From contig JAWOHX010000088.1 in assembly GCA_046484975.1 (NCBI GenBank), positions 1 through 13,049 of the forward strand: 13,049 nt of DNA, read 5' to 3'. The position numbers and the translations under genes were made by a program. Below the pieces are notes generated by a model. It searched no databases. It was not told where the DNA came from and saw only the letters and a list, made by a program, of their open reading frames with translations. This stretch comes from JAWOHX01 sp046484975. GTDB taxonomy: Bacteria; Bacillota; Clostridia; DUPQ01. This document shows, one piece after another, positions 1-6,921 of this stretch (position 1 is the stretch's first letter; each line of letters begins with the position of its first letter).

Positions 1-379
1 CATCGAGCGTCTGGCGAATGACAGCCTCACCCGCAACGCGTTCATCAAAATCGAGTGCCGCGTACACCGGGACGACCAGCGCGCGCCCGAGCACACGCTG
101 ACCGCGATGAATGAGTTCAACGTGCACATGGGCAATATCAACTCCGCGGTACAGGAACCTGAAGTCTTCCTCTGTCTTGTTGCGGTTGGTCCCCTCAAGG
201 AAACCAAAGCACAGGTCTTTTGCCGGTGCGTTTTCCCAGACATAGAGTTCAATGCCTTTGAATCCGGTCAGTTCCCTGTATATGGCGGGGACCCCGGATG
301 AACATGCTGTCAGAAAAAGCAGAACGGACAACATGCCTGCCGCCTTTTTGGAGATCCTGTTCAAGGCGTCATGCCTCAT
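1..379 (-). CDS. Putative lipoprotein, C-terminus beyond window edge
   Basis: The open frame starts at an ATG overlapping the stop of the DUF975 gene (ATGA, 4 bases) and stays open to the window edge, giving 126 residues. GGAGG lies 7 bases before this ATG, inside the last codons of the upstream gene, which decides the start. The N-terminus has a basic stretch (Arg9, Lys11, Lys12), a hydrophobic core (about residues 16-25) and a lipobox LTAC with Cys26, followed by SSG. It is therefore predicted to be exported and lipid-anchored on the outer face of the membrane. The mature part shows no motif I recognise. It contains strand-like segments such as IELYVWE and ALVVPVYAAL. As last gene of a coupled chain it probably shares the upstream promoter. 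The opposite strand is also open from base 2 to 301, so strand choice rests on the lipobox, the ribosome binding site and coupling. Function unknown. Confidence 0.65.
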   Translation of the reverse strand, partial: MRHDALNRISKKAAGMLSVLLFLTACSSGVPAIYRELTGFKGIELYVWENAPAKDLCFGFLEGTNRNKTEEDFRFLYRGVDIAHVHVELIHRGQRVLGRALVVPVYAALDFDERVAGEAVIRQTLD

Positions 380-1065
380 TCCCATTCCTCCAGTGAAATG
401 ACCTCCTCCTGTTCGGGAGCGGGTGGAGCCAGGCGGGTAATCTTCAGATCCTGGTAAAAAGCCACCCTGGACATGTTCCAGTAAGGGGTCAGCCATAAAA
501 ATCCGATTCCACAGGTGAATATGCAGAGGATGGCCCATCCGATGAAGCTCAAGTCCAGTTCGAATATCTTGCCTTTCACACCTTGTGTGAGCTCCTTGCT
601 TCTGCGTATGGCGTCCATGGGTGTCGTCCCCGGGTTCTCAGCCATGATGTAGACCGCCATGGAATACCTGTAGGCGGCGATGATTCCGGGGATGAGGAAC
701 AGCAGGCTCCAGAGGAATATGAAGAGGTTCATCAGGAACATCAGCGCGAATACATTCCCGAAATTCTTGTAGCCGGAGAAAATCTCCTCGAGCCTGTTGC
801 TCCAGTTGGTGAACAAGCGCAGATAGAAGACCATGATGCCGTAGCTGATGATGTTGGAAACCAGCAGTGTATAGGCATAGGTCGGGATCCACATCAGGTT
901 GATAATCCTTTGTGCCTCCCCGAATGACTCCATCATGATGTTCACGTTGCTTACCAAACCGATGATGATGCTGGATATGAGGGCAGCCACCACTGCGTCC
1001 GCCCAGTACCCTTTCAGCCCTTCACGGGCCTCCAACCTGAGGTCACTGTTCTGTTTTAATCCCAT
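376..1065 (-). CDS. DUF975 family integral membrane protein
   Basis: The 229-residue protein matches the DUF975 pattern: a short polar N-terminus with a LKGYW segment, about four hydrophobic spans (roughly residues 22-43, 62-85, 104-131 and 172-195), and the family-like signature RYSMAVYIMAENP followed by DAIRRSKELTQGVKGKIFELDLSF. After the last span comes the typical LTPYWNMSRVAFYQDL and a short Pro/Glu-rich cytoplasmic-looking tail. The molecular function of this family is not established. The ATG at 1065 lies inside the 3' end of the oxidoreductase gamma gene (23-base overlap), with GGAGG a few bases upstream. Translation is therefore probably coupled, although the membrane protein has no obvious biochemical link to the oxidoreductase. 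The following lipoprotein start overlaps its stop codon. The family call is from recognition of the motifs; no search was run. Confidence 0.85.
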   Translation of the reverse strand: MGLKQNSDLRLEAREGLKGYWADAVVAALISSIIIGLVSNVNIMMESFGEAQRIINLMWIPTYAYTLLVSNIISYGIMVFYLRLFTNWSNRLEEIFSGYKNFGNVFALMFLMNLFIFLWSLLFLIPGIIAAYRYSMAVYIMAENPGTTPMDAIRRSKELTQGVKGKIFELDLSFIGWAILCIFTCGIGFLWLTPYWNMSRVAFYQDLKITRLAPPAPEQEEVISLEEWE

Positions 1066-1588
1066 TGTTGTCCTCCATGCCTATTTTTAATATTTTCATC
1101 TCGTCTGCGATCATGCCGCGCTTGCTTTCCGGCAGCATGCTGTGCAGAATGTGTTCGATGCTATCGGGCCTGACCAGACCCGTTTCCTTGATGAGTTTTC
1201 CGATGAGCACCATGTATGCGTAGTTCTTGTTGGGGGATATGCTGGTGGCATTCAACCGGAAGGTTTTCCTGTCCGTTGGGACATCCTTCTCCCCGATCAT
1301 GTCCGCGTCCACGATGGCCATACCACCGGGTTTGAGGACTTTTCCGAACTTTTGCAATGCCGGCAGGGTCATGGCGATGAGGACATCGGCCTTGTCTATG
1401 ATGGGGGATCCGATGGGTCCATCGGAGATGATCACATGGCAGTTGGCGGTCCCCCCCCGCATCTCCGGTCCATAGGATGGCAGCCAGGAGACATTCCTGC
1501 CCTCCAGAAGCCCTGCATGGACCAGCAGCCGACCCGCGGAAAGAATGCCCTGCCCTCCGAATCCCGCGATGATGATTTCATACAGCAT
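1043..1588 (-). CDS. 2-oxoacid:ferredoxin oxidoreductase, gamma subunit
   Basis: This 181-residue protein is the gamma subunit of a four-subunit 2-oxoacid:ferredoxin oxidoreductase (VOR/KOR/POR superfamily). It opens with MLYEIIIAGFGGQG, the glycine-rich loop typical of the family (GFGGQG, residues 9-14), followed by SAGRLL. The conserved SYGPEMRGGTANC block lies at about residues 38-50. In homologous enzymes this domain packs against the alpha and beta subunits and helps form the CoA and substrate pocket. A longer open frame extends upstream to 1660, but that would overlap the beta gene. The ATG at 1588 has GGAGG 7 bases ahead and begins 2 bases after the beta stop, so I chose it. Length is normal for the family. 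Substrate cannot be read from this subunit. Confidence 0.93.
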   Translation of the reverse strand: MLYEIIIAGFGGQGILSAGRLLVHAGLLEGRNVSWLPSYGPEMRGGTANCHVIISDGPIGSPIIDKADVLIAMTLPALQKFGKVLKPGGMAIVDADMIGEKDVPTDRKTFRLNATSISPNKNYAYMVLIGKLIKETGLVRPDSIEHILHSMLPESKRGMIADEMKILKIGMEDNNGIKTEQ

Positions 1589-1590
1589 GC

Positions 1591-2337
1591 CTATACCTCC
1601 AGGTCCTTCCCCTTGATGTTTCCGAGGGGATAGAAGGGAATCATGTTTGCCTTGAGCCATTCCACTGAGTCCAGGGGGGTGAGTTTCCAGTTGGTGGGAC
1701 AGGTGGACAGCACTTCCACAATTGAATATCCCAGTCCCTTCATCTGCACTTTGAAAGCTTTCTTGATGGCCTTTTTCGCCTCGTTGATGTGCCTGACATC
1801 ATGAGCGGAAACCCGTTCCACATAGACAGCCCCCTCCAGTCCGGCGAGCATTTCGGTCATCCGGATGGGGAATCCCTCCGTGGCCGTGTCCCTTCCCTCG
1901 GGAGAGGTCATGGTGATTTGCCCGGGAAGGGTGGTGGGTGCCATCTGCCCTGAGGTCATCCCATAGATGGCGTTGTTGATGAAGATGGTGGTGAGATTCT
2001 CCCCCCTGGCCACGGCATGGATGATTTCCGCAGTGCCGATGGCCGCCAGGTCCCCGTCTCCCTGATAGGTGAAGACAACATTGCCGGGCAACACCCTTTT
2101 GACCCCTGTCGCCACCGCGGGAGCCCTCCCGTGGGCCGCCTGGATCATATCGAAATTAAAATATTTGTAACAGTTGTATGAGCATCCCACCGGGGCGATG
2201 CCTACGGTGATGCCTTCGATGCCAAGCTCGTCGATGACTTCCCCGATGAGCCGGTGCACGATGCCGTGGGAGCACCCCGGGCAGTAATGGAAGGAGATGT
2301 TCTCCCTGATGCTTCGGGGGATTGTTTTCAATGGCAT
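1591..2337 (-). CDS. 2-oxoacid:ferredoxin oxidoreductase, beta subunit (thiamine diphosphate-binding)
   Basis: The 248-residue beta subunit binds thiamine diphosphate and a [4Fe-4S] cluster and carries out decarboxylation and first electron transfer. The visible cluster ligands fit the family spacing: Cys19 and Cys22 in CPGCSHG, Cys52 in PVGCSYNC and probably Cys213 in STCPTNW. The thiamine/magnesium motif is GDGD at residues 93-96, with NNAIYGMTSGQ at 121-131 closing it. The PTTLPG stretch soon after is also usual. The ATG at 2337 begins 1 base after the alpha stop, with AAGGAGG encoded by the last alpha codons. In order after ferredoxin and alpha, this fits the four-gene VOR/KOR layout. Which 2-oxoacid is used cannot be settled from this subunit; branched-chain 2-oxoacid is the best guess from the alpha subunit, 2-oxoglutarate is the main alternative. 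Confidence 0.94.
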   Translation of the reverse strand: MPLKTIPRSIRENISFHYCPGCSHGIVHRLIGEVIDELGIEGITVGIAPVGCSYNCYKYFNFDMIQAAHGRAPAVATGVKRVLPGNVVFTYQGDGDLAAIGTAEIIHAVARGENLTTIFINNAIYGMTSGQMAPTTLPGQITMTSPEGRDTATEGFPIRMTEMLAGLEGAVYVERVSAHDVRHINEAKKAIKKAFKVQMKGLGYSIVEVLSTCPTNWKLTPLDSVEWLKANMIPFYPLGNIKGKDLEV

Positions 2338-2338
2338 G

Positions 2339-3406
2339 TCATTCGCCTCCTTTTCCCAGGATTCTTCTGATTTCCTTGAGGATTTCCCCCTGGGTGGGTA
2401 TCATCCCGCCGGTCCTGCCGTAAAAATGGACGGGTCGTTTGAATTTTGTCCCCAGTTTCACGTCCTCCACCATCTGGCCGGCGCTCAGTTCCAGGGAAAG
2501 GAAAGCTTCTGCGGTGTCCGTATATTTCTCCAGAACATCGTAGGGGAAAGGCCAGAGGGTGATGGGCCGGATGAGCCCCACCTCGATTCCTTCCTGTTTT
2601 GCCTGCTGGATGACATTGATCATGATCCTTGAAGTCGTCCCGTAGGAGCAAACGATGAGCTTTGCGTCCTGGCAGTTGATCTCCTCCCACCGGACCTCGT
2701 TTTTCTCGATCTCCCGGTATTTTGCCTGGAGCCTGTTGTTGACCTCCTCCAGCTCCTCGGGAATGATATATACGCTGGTGACGACGTTCTGCGGTCTTTT
2801 CATCCCTGTTCCCGTGGTGGCCCAGGGTTTTTGGAATTCCAGGGGAGGTTTATTTTGTTTCAAGGTGACGCTTTCCATCATCTGGCCGAGGCTGCCGTCC
2901 GCCATCACCATGACGGTGATGCGGTACTTGTCCGCAAGGTCGAAGGCTTCCCTGGTCAGGTCGTAGATCTCCTGCACGCTGTTGGGGGCCAGGACGATGT
3001 TCCTGTAATCCCCGTGTCCTCCCCCCTTGACGGACTGGAAATAGTCACACTGGGCGGGCAGGATCCCTCCCAGGCCGGGTCCGCACCGGACCACGTTCAC
3101 CACCACGGCGGGCAGCTCGGCGCCGGCGATATATGAGAGTCCCTCCTGCTTGAGGCTGATGCCCGGGCTGGAGGAGGAAGTCATCGACCTGGCCCCTGCG
3201 CTGGAAGCGCCATAGACCATGTTGATGGCAGCAATCTCGCTCTCCGCCTGGATGAACACCCCTCCCGCCCGGGGCAGGTGTTCTGCCATGTAGTGGGAGA
3301 TCTCCGTCTGGGGCGTGATGGGATATCCGAAATAGTAGCGGCACCCCGCATCGATGGCGCCCTGGGCCACTGCATCGTTTCCCTTCATCAGGATCCTGTC
3401 TTCCAT
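2339..3406 (-). CDS. vorB: 2-oxoacid:ferredoxin oxidoreductase, alpha subunit (VorB-type)
   Basis: This 355-residue alpha subunit supplies the pyrimidine-binding side of the thiamine diphosphate site. Visible landmarks are MKGNDAVAQGAIDAG at the N-terminus, FGYPITPQTE (residues 26-35), the QAESEIAAINMVYGASSAGAR block (about 53-73) with its conserved glutamates, TSSSSPGISL (77-85), GPGLGG (109-114) and VKGGGHGDY (126-134). The C-terminal half (about 248-350) carries the transketolase C-like domain with LIRPITLWPFP. The SSSPGISLKQEG wording resembles proteins annotated as 3-methyl-2-oxobutanoate dehydrogenase subunit VorB, hence oxidation of valine-, leucine- and isoleucine-derived 2-oxoacids to acyl-CoA with ferredoxin as acceptor. 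An upstream in-frame extension to 3601 only shadows the ferredoxin gene. The ATG at 3406 has AAGGAGG encoded by the ferredoxin C-terminus and lies 1 base after its stop. Enzyme class is secure; substrate less so. Confidence 0.92.
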   Translation of the reverse strand: MEDRILMKGNDAVAQGAIDAGCRYYFGYPITPQTEISHYMAEHLPRAGGVFIQAESEIAAINMVYGASSAGARSMTSSSSPGISLKQEGLSYIAGAELPAVVVNVVRCGPGLGGILPAQCDYFQSVKGGGHGDYRNIVLAPNSVQEIYDLTREAFDLADKYRITVMVMADGSLGQMMESVTLKQNKPPLEFQKPWATTGTGMKRPQNVVTSVYIIPEELEEVNNRLQAKYREIEKNEVRWEEINCQDAKLIVCSYGTTSRIMINVIQQAKQEGIEVGLIRPITLWPFPYDVLEKYTDTAEAFLSLELSAGQMVEDVKLGTKFKRPVHFYGRTGGMIPTQGEILKEIRRILGKGGE

Positions 3407-3407
3407 G

Positions 3408-3614
3408 TCATTCCTCCTTGACTTCCAGGACCAGGTCGGGGCAGGCCGTTGCGCACATGGCGCAGCGGGTGCACTTCTCATGGTCGCTGATTTCCACGGG
3501 ATGGTAGCCGAGCTGGTTGATGCACCCCTTCCTGACAATGATTTTCTTTGGACAGGCTGCAATGCACAGCCCGCAGCTTTTGCATTTGTCCTCATATACA
3601 TGAACTTTCAGCAT
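3408..3614 (-). CDS. 2x[4Fe-4S] ferredoxin-like subunit of 2-oxoacid oxidoreductase
   Basis: The 68-residue protein carries two perfect CxxCxxCxxxCP cluster motifs: Cys11, 14, 17, 21 and Cys48, 51, 54, 58, separated by a 26-residue linker. It is the delta or ferredoxin-type subunit (VorD/KorD class) that passes electrons from the catalytic subunits to free ferredoxin. It heads the four oxidoreductase genes in the expected order. The frame could begin at 3638, but the GGAGG there is only 2 bases from that ATG and the extension would overlap galE. The ATG at 3614 starts 1 base after the galE stop with GAGGAA ahead, matching the junction style of the neighbours, so I prefer it. A candidate internal promoter about 60-70 bases upstream may give these genes their own transcript. 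Confidence 0.92.
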   Translation of the reverse strand: MLKVHVYEDKCKSCGLCIAACPKKIIVRKGCINQLGYHPVEISDHEKCTRCAMCATACPDLVLEVKEE

Positions 3615-3615
3615 T

Positions 3616-4614
3616 TCATTCTTCCTCTCTTGGGGCATATCCTCCGGGATGCTTCTTCTGGAACTTCACCACTGTCTCTATTATATCACCAATGTCCACT
3701 TTTATCGGGAGAAACCCCAGTTCCCTGCGCGCTTTTTCGCCGGAGGCAATGAGAACGGCGGGATCGCCGGGACGCCGGTCCATGTCCCGTATGTCCAGTT
3801 GAATGCCCGTGACCCCCTCCACGGCCCTTAGAATCTCCAGCACGGAATATCCGGCCTGGCTCCCCAGGTTGTAGACGGCGTCAACGTTTTCCTTACGCAT
3901 CTTCTCCAGGGACAGCATGTGGGCCTTCACCAGGTCCCCGATGTAGATGTAGTCCCGGATGCAGGTCCCGTCGGGGGTCGGGTAGTCGGTTCCATAGACC
4001 GGGGCTTCCCTGGAGGCACTAAAGGCCGCCTTGACCAGATTGGGGATCAGATGGGTCTCTGGCCTGTGGTCCTCCCCGATGACTCCGTCCCTGTGGGCGC
4101 CGCAGGCATTGAAATAGCGCAGGCAGGTGTGCCTGATGCCGTGGGAGGCGGAGACCCATGCCAACATCCTCTCCACCGAGAGCTTGCTTTCCCCATAGGC
4201 GCTCTGCGGCCTTACCGGAGCCTCTTCCGTGATGGGGATGGCGTCCGGTTCCCCGTAGACTGCCGCTGTGGAAGAGAACACCATCCTTCCCACGGAATGT
4301 TTTACCATGTGATGCAGGAGCCGGGCGGTCCCCCCCACATTGTTGTCGTAATATTTCAAGGGGTCCCGCATGCTTTCCGCCACCTGGGAATCCGCAGCGA
4401 AATGGATGACGCTCTCGATGTCGTTCTCCCTGAAGACCCGTTCCATCAGCAAGTCGTCCCGGATGTCCCCGGGATAGAATGTATCGCAAAGGACTGCGTG
4501 CCTGTGTCCGGTGGACAGATTGTCCACCACCACCACATCCTCCTTGTGTTCCATCAGCTCCAGGACCATATGGCTGCCGATATAGCCAGCGCCTCCGGTT
4601 ACCAGGACCGCCAT
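3616..4614 (-). CDS. galE: UDP-glucose 4-epimerase
   Basis: GalE interconverts UDP-galactose and UDP-glucose with tightly bound NAD in the cytoplasm, the last step of the Leloir pathway. The 332-residue length is normal. Visible motifs are the NAD-binding TGGAGYIGSH (residues 6-15), DNLSTGH (31-37), FAADSQVAESM (72-82), FSSTAAVYGE (113-122) with Thr116 at the position of the catalytic Ser of the E. coli enzyme, and YGESK with catalytic Tyr140 and Lys144. LRYFNACGA (165-173) and RDYIYIGDLVKAH (220-232) are further family blocks. The start ATG overlaps the galK stop by one base (TGATG), with AAGGAGGTGA encoded by the last galK codons, so translation is probably coupled. The short-chain dehydrogenase fold includes other nucleotide-sugar epimerases, but the galK-galT context makes GalE firm. 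Confidence 0.97.
   Translation of the reverse strand: MAVLVTGGAGYIGSHMVLELMEHKEDVVVVDNLSTGHRHAVLCDTFYPGDIRDDLLMERVFRENDIESVIHFAADSQVAESMRDPLKYYDNNVGGTARLLHHMVKHSVGRMVFSSTAAVYGEPDAIPITEEAPVRPQSAYGESKLSVERMLAWVSASHGIRHTCLRYFNACGAHRDGVIGEDHRPETHLIPNLVKAAFSASREAPVYGTDYPTPDGTCIRDYIYIGDLVKAHMLSLEKMRKENVDAVYNLGSQAGYSVLEILRAVEGVTGIQLDIRDMDRRPGDPAVLIASGEKARRELGFLPIKVDIGDIIETVVKFQKKHPGGYAPREEE
3680..3688 (-). promoter_or_regulatory. Candidate internal promoter (extended -10) before the oxidoreductase genes
   Basis: On the minus strand the galE 3' end contains TGATATAAT, a perfect extended -10 (TGnTATAAT). The -35 position at 17 bases (CCGATA) is poor. Transcription would begin near 3673, about 60 bases before the ferredoxin ATG. 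It is created by two consecutive ATA isoleucine codons, which are uncommon in these genes. Inference only. Confidence 0.35.
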
Positions 4615-5777
4615 CAGCCAGTCACCTCCTTCACACCATCCCCGATCTCGGAAATATAAAAGGCCGCAGGATACCCGATTCTCTCCTCATACCTGACTGC
4701 GGCAAAATCAATGAAGCCGTCCATGTCCCCTTCCCGTACGATGCTCACCGTGCATCCCCCGAAACCCGCCCCCGTCATCCGGGAGCCCGCCACGCCGGGA
4801 CATTCCAGGGCCAGTTCCACCAGGGTGTCCAGCTCCTTGCAGGAGACCTCGTATTGGTCCCGAAGGGATACATGGGAGCGGGTCAGAAGATCCCCGAAAG
4901 CGGCCATGTCCCCTGCCTCCAGGGCTGCCACGCTCCGATGGACCCTGTCATTCTCCGTCACGGCATGATACGCCCGCATCAGGCTTTTTTCATTCCTGAT
5001 GAGATGCCTCCCCTGTTCAAACTCCTGCAGTGAAAGCTGGCAGAGCCCATCGATGTCCCCATACATCACCTGGATGTCCGCCAGGGCCTGCTCGCATTCC
5101 TTCCTCCGCTGGTTGTATGCCGAATCCCCAAGGCTTCTCTTCTTATTGGTGTTGGCGATGACCACCTTGTAGCCTTTCATGTCCATGGGGACATGCCGAT
5201 ATTCCAGGGTTCTGGTATCCAGAAGAATGGCATGGTCCTTTTTCCCCATGGCAGAGGCAAACTGGTCCATGATGCCGCAATGGACCCCCACGAACCGGTG
5301 TTCCGCCCGCTGGGCGATCCTGGCGATTTCCACCAGGGGAACATCATGGTATCCGGAAAGATGCAATAATGTGAAGGCGGTCACCACCTCGATGGCGGCG
5401 GAGGAAGACAACCCGCTGCCCAGGGGCACCTTGTCCTCGAAGATCATGTCGCATCCTGCCAGCTTGTAGCCGGCTTCTAAAAGCTCCTTCGCCACCCCCA
5501 GCTGATAATTCCCCCACCGGATCCCCCGGTGTTCGTCCAGGGAATGGTAATCCGCACGAACCACTTCATCCAGGTCGGTGGCCAACAGCTGGATGGTGTT
5601 GTCCCGCCTCTTCCTGGCGCATACGGTGGAGACCATGGTCAGGGCGGCGGGGAATACCGACCCGCCGTTGTAGTCGATGTGCTCGCCGATGAGATTGACC
5701 CTGCCCGGGCTCTGGAACATCCTCATTTCCTCCGGTGCGTCACCATATGTCCGCACCAGTTTTTCCCTCAGATCCAT
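4614..5777 (-). CDS. galK: Galactokinase
   Basis: GalK phosphorylates alpha-D-galactose with ATP to galactose 1-phosphate. The 387-residue protein has the galactokinase signature GRVNLIGEHIDYNGG (25-39) with Arg26, the GHMP ATP-binding motif PLGSGLSSSAA (118-128), the catalytic Asp171 in CGIMDQF, and the C-terminal GHMP motif SRMTGAGFGGC (332-342). Length and motif spacing are those of a bacterial GalK. The start follows galT by only 3 bases and in the same frame, with two stop codons (TAG TGA) directly before the ATG. The ribosome binding site here is weak (AAAGGGG), so re-initiation after galT is likely. It is followed by galE with a one-base overlap. Confidence 0.98.
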   Translation of the reverse strand: MDLREKLVRTYGDAPEEMRMFQSPGRVNLIGEHIDYNGGSVFPAALTMVSTVCARKRRDNTIQLLATDLDEVVRADYHSLDEHRGIRWGNYQLGVAKELLEAGYKLAGCDMIFEDKVPLGSGLSSSAAIEVVTAFTLLHLSGYHDVPLVEIARIAQRAEHRFVGVHCGIMDQFASAMGKKDHAILLDTRTLEYRHVPMDMKGYKVVIANTNKKRSLGDSAYNQRRKECEQALADIQVMYGDIDGLCQLSLQEFEQGRHLIRNEKSLMRAYHAVTENDRVHRSVAALEAGDMAAFGDLLTRSHVSLRDQYEVSCKELDTLVELALECPGVAGSRMTGAGFGGCTVSIVREGDMDGFIDFAAVRYEERIGYPAAFYISEIGDGVKEVTG

Positions 5778-5780
5778 TCA

Positions 5781-6752
5781 CTAGCCCCTTTCCGTGAATT
5801 TCTTCCAGGCATCCCTCAACTCCTTCGCCTTTTCCTCCGGGCAGGTGGGATTGCAGTGGGCCCAGGCCCCGGTTTCACTGGAGGCATTGTATTTCAGCTT
5901 GTTTTCCGATCGCATGGGCGGGAAGAACTCCACATGGAAATGGGAAATATCCCCTGCATCCCCCATGTTCACCGCTTCCTGGTGCATGCACATCATATAT
6001 GGGAAGGGCATGTCGAAGAGGGCGTCGAACATGCCAACCGTGTTTCTCAGGGTCACGGAAAAGGAGTTTTTCTCCTCTTCAGTAAATTCCTCCAGGCTGG
6101 CCAGGTGCCGCTTGGAGACAATATATACGCCATAGGGGTATTCCGTGAAAAAGGGCAGGTAGACGATGAAGTGTTCATCCTCGGAAATCACCCGTTTCCC
6201 GAAGGAAGCTTCGTTCTCGTTCATCTCGCATATCAGGCAGCGTTTGTTTTTCTCCAGATGCTCCCTGCAGGCATCCATTTCCAGCTGTATCTTCTTTGGA
6301 AGGAAGGGATATCCGTAGATCTGCCCGTGGGGGTGGGGCATGGTGACCCCCACCGCTTCCCCCCGGTTCTCGAAGATGAAGATGTAACGGAGGCCAGGGT
6401 CTTTTTTTAATTCGACATAGCGGCTGGTCCACAAGTCCACCAGCTTTCGGACATGGGGGATTGGCAATTCCGGAAGGGTCTTTCCATGTTCCGGGGAATA
6501 GAGGACCACCTCGCATTTCCCGTAGGCTTCCTCCGCACGGAAGAAGCCGGTGGACACGTCGTCCGGTGGAGGAGGATCCATGGAAAGGGCAGGAAAATCA
6601 TTCTCATACATCATCACTTCGTAGTGGTCCGGCACCCGCCCGCTTCCCGGGCAGAAAGGACACCAGCCCTTTGGCATCTGGGGCCGGTCCTGCCGGTGGG
6701 ATGCGATGATGATCCAGTCCCTGATCAAGGGATGCCAGCGTAACTCCGCCAT
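5781..6752 (-). CDS. galT: Galactose-1-phosphate uridylyltransferase, class I
   Basis: GalT transfers UMP from UDP-glucose to galactose 1-phosphate through a uridylyl-histidine intermediate. The 323-residue protein is of class I, with HPHGQIYGYP at 140-149 and nucleophile His142. Likely zinc ligands are Cys31 and Cys34 (CPFC), His89 (SPEHGKTLPEL) and His140. The C-terminal half has FHVEFFPP, also typical. A TTG codon two residues earlier could be read as start, but GGAGG lies 7 bases before the ATG at 6752 and only 1 base before the TTG, so the ATG is chosen. It is the first gene of the minus-strand chain and has a good promoter immediately upstream, giving a leader of only about 17 bases. 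Confidence 0.97.
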   Translation of the reverse strand: MAELRWHPLIRDWIIIASHRQDRPQMPKGWCPFCPGSGRVPDHYEVMMYENDFPALSMDPPPPDDVSTGFFRAEEAYGKCEVVLYSPEHGKTLPELPIPHVRKLVDLWTSRYVELKKDPGLRYIFIFENRGEAVGVTMPHPHGQIYGYPFLPKKIQLEMDACREHLEKNKRCLICEMNENEASFGKRVISEDEHFIVYLPFFTEYPYGVYIVSKRHLASLEEFTEEEKNSFSVTLRNTVGMFDALFDMPFPYMMCMHQEAVNMGDAGDISHFHVEFFPPMRSENKLKYNASSETGAWAHCNPTCPEEKAKELRDAWKKFTERG

Positions 6753-6775
6753 GTGCAAGCCTCCTGTTCCTTCTC

Positions 6776-6805
6776 ATTATACATGATGGTCCTTTATATT
6801 CCCAA
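6776..6805 (-). promoter_or_regulatory. Predicted promoter of the gal operon
   Basis: On the minus strand a perfect TATAAT (6776-6781) is preceded after 18 bases by TTGGGA (6800-6805), 4 of 6 matches to the sigma-A type -35. Transcription would start near 6769, leaving a leader of about 17 bases before galT, just enough for the ribosome binding site. There is no room for a leader riboswitch. Prediction by inspection only. Confidence 0.6.
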
Positions 6806-6833
6806 TGAAAATCATACACCAGGGGATGTGTTT

Positions 6834-6867
6834 TTTCAATCCATGGGAAAACCATTGAAACATGGAT
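6834..6867. promoter_or_regulatory. Candidate operator: two interleaved inverted repeats
   Basis: TTTCAAT (6834-6840) is mirrored by ATTGAAA (6854-6860). Interleaved with it, ATCCATG (6839-6845) is mirrored by CATGGAT (6861-6867). The right arm of the first pair contains the TTGAAA that I take as the -35 of the plus-strand promoter, so a bound protein would be expected to affect the ACT-hom-thrC-thrB operon. The gal promoter lies about 30 bases away. Arm centres are about two helical turns apart (20 and 22 bases). No known operator consensus is recognised. Inferred from sequence symmetry alone. Confidence 0.35.
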
Positions 6868-6881
6868 GCTTTTATGATAAT
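6855..6881 (+). promoter_or_regulatory. Predicted promoter of the ACT-hom-thrC-thrB operon
   Basis: TTGAAA (6855-6860, 5 of 6 matches to the -35 consensus) is followed by the AT-rich TATGATAATG segment. GATAAT (6876-6881) is the best -10 at a 15-base spacing; TAATGT (6878-6883) gives 17 bases with a poorer match. Transcription would begin around 6888-6892, about 30 bases before the ATG at 6922. The exact -10 is uncertain. Confidence 0.45.
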
Positions 6882-6921
6882 GTATTTCCTAAACATACAT
6901 TTGTTTTTTGGAGGCGTACAT

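Noticed and set aside
107..301. Plus-strand open frame, open in fact from base 2, opposite the lipoprotein
   Set aside because: Protein-like at its left end, but the minus strand offers a lipobox, a good ribosome binding site and an operon position. Not fully excluded, since the window edge hides the rest.
1083..1100. AT-rich patch before the DUF975 gene as a promoter
   Set aside because: It contains TATTAA-like sequence from ATA/TTA codons but no supporting -35 element, and the gene is already coupled to its upstream neighbour.
3919..4659. 246-codon plus-strand open frame opposite galE
   Set aside because: Antisense shadow of a firmly identified gene, with no start signals and a low-complexity Gly/His/Asp/Val composition.
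5529..6410. 293-codon plus-strand open frame opposite galT and galK
   Set aside because: It runs antisense to two certain genes, is rich in His, Gly and Pro as expected for complementary-strand shadows of GC-rich genes, has no ribosome binding site and resembles no family.
6753..6921. Riboswitch or T-box leader before the threonine operon
   Set aside because: The predicted transcript leader is only about 30 bases long, with no T-box sequence or stem-loop structure.
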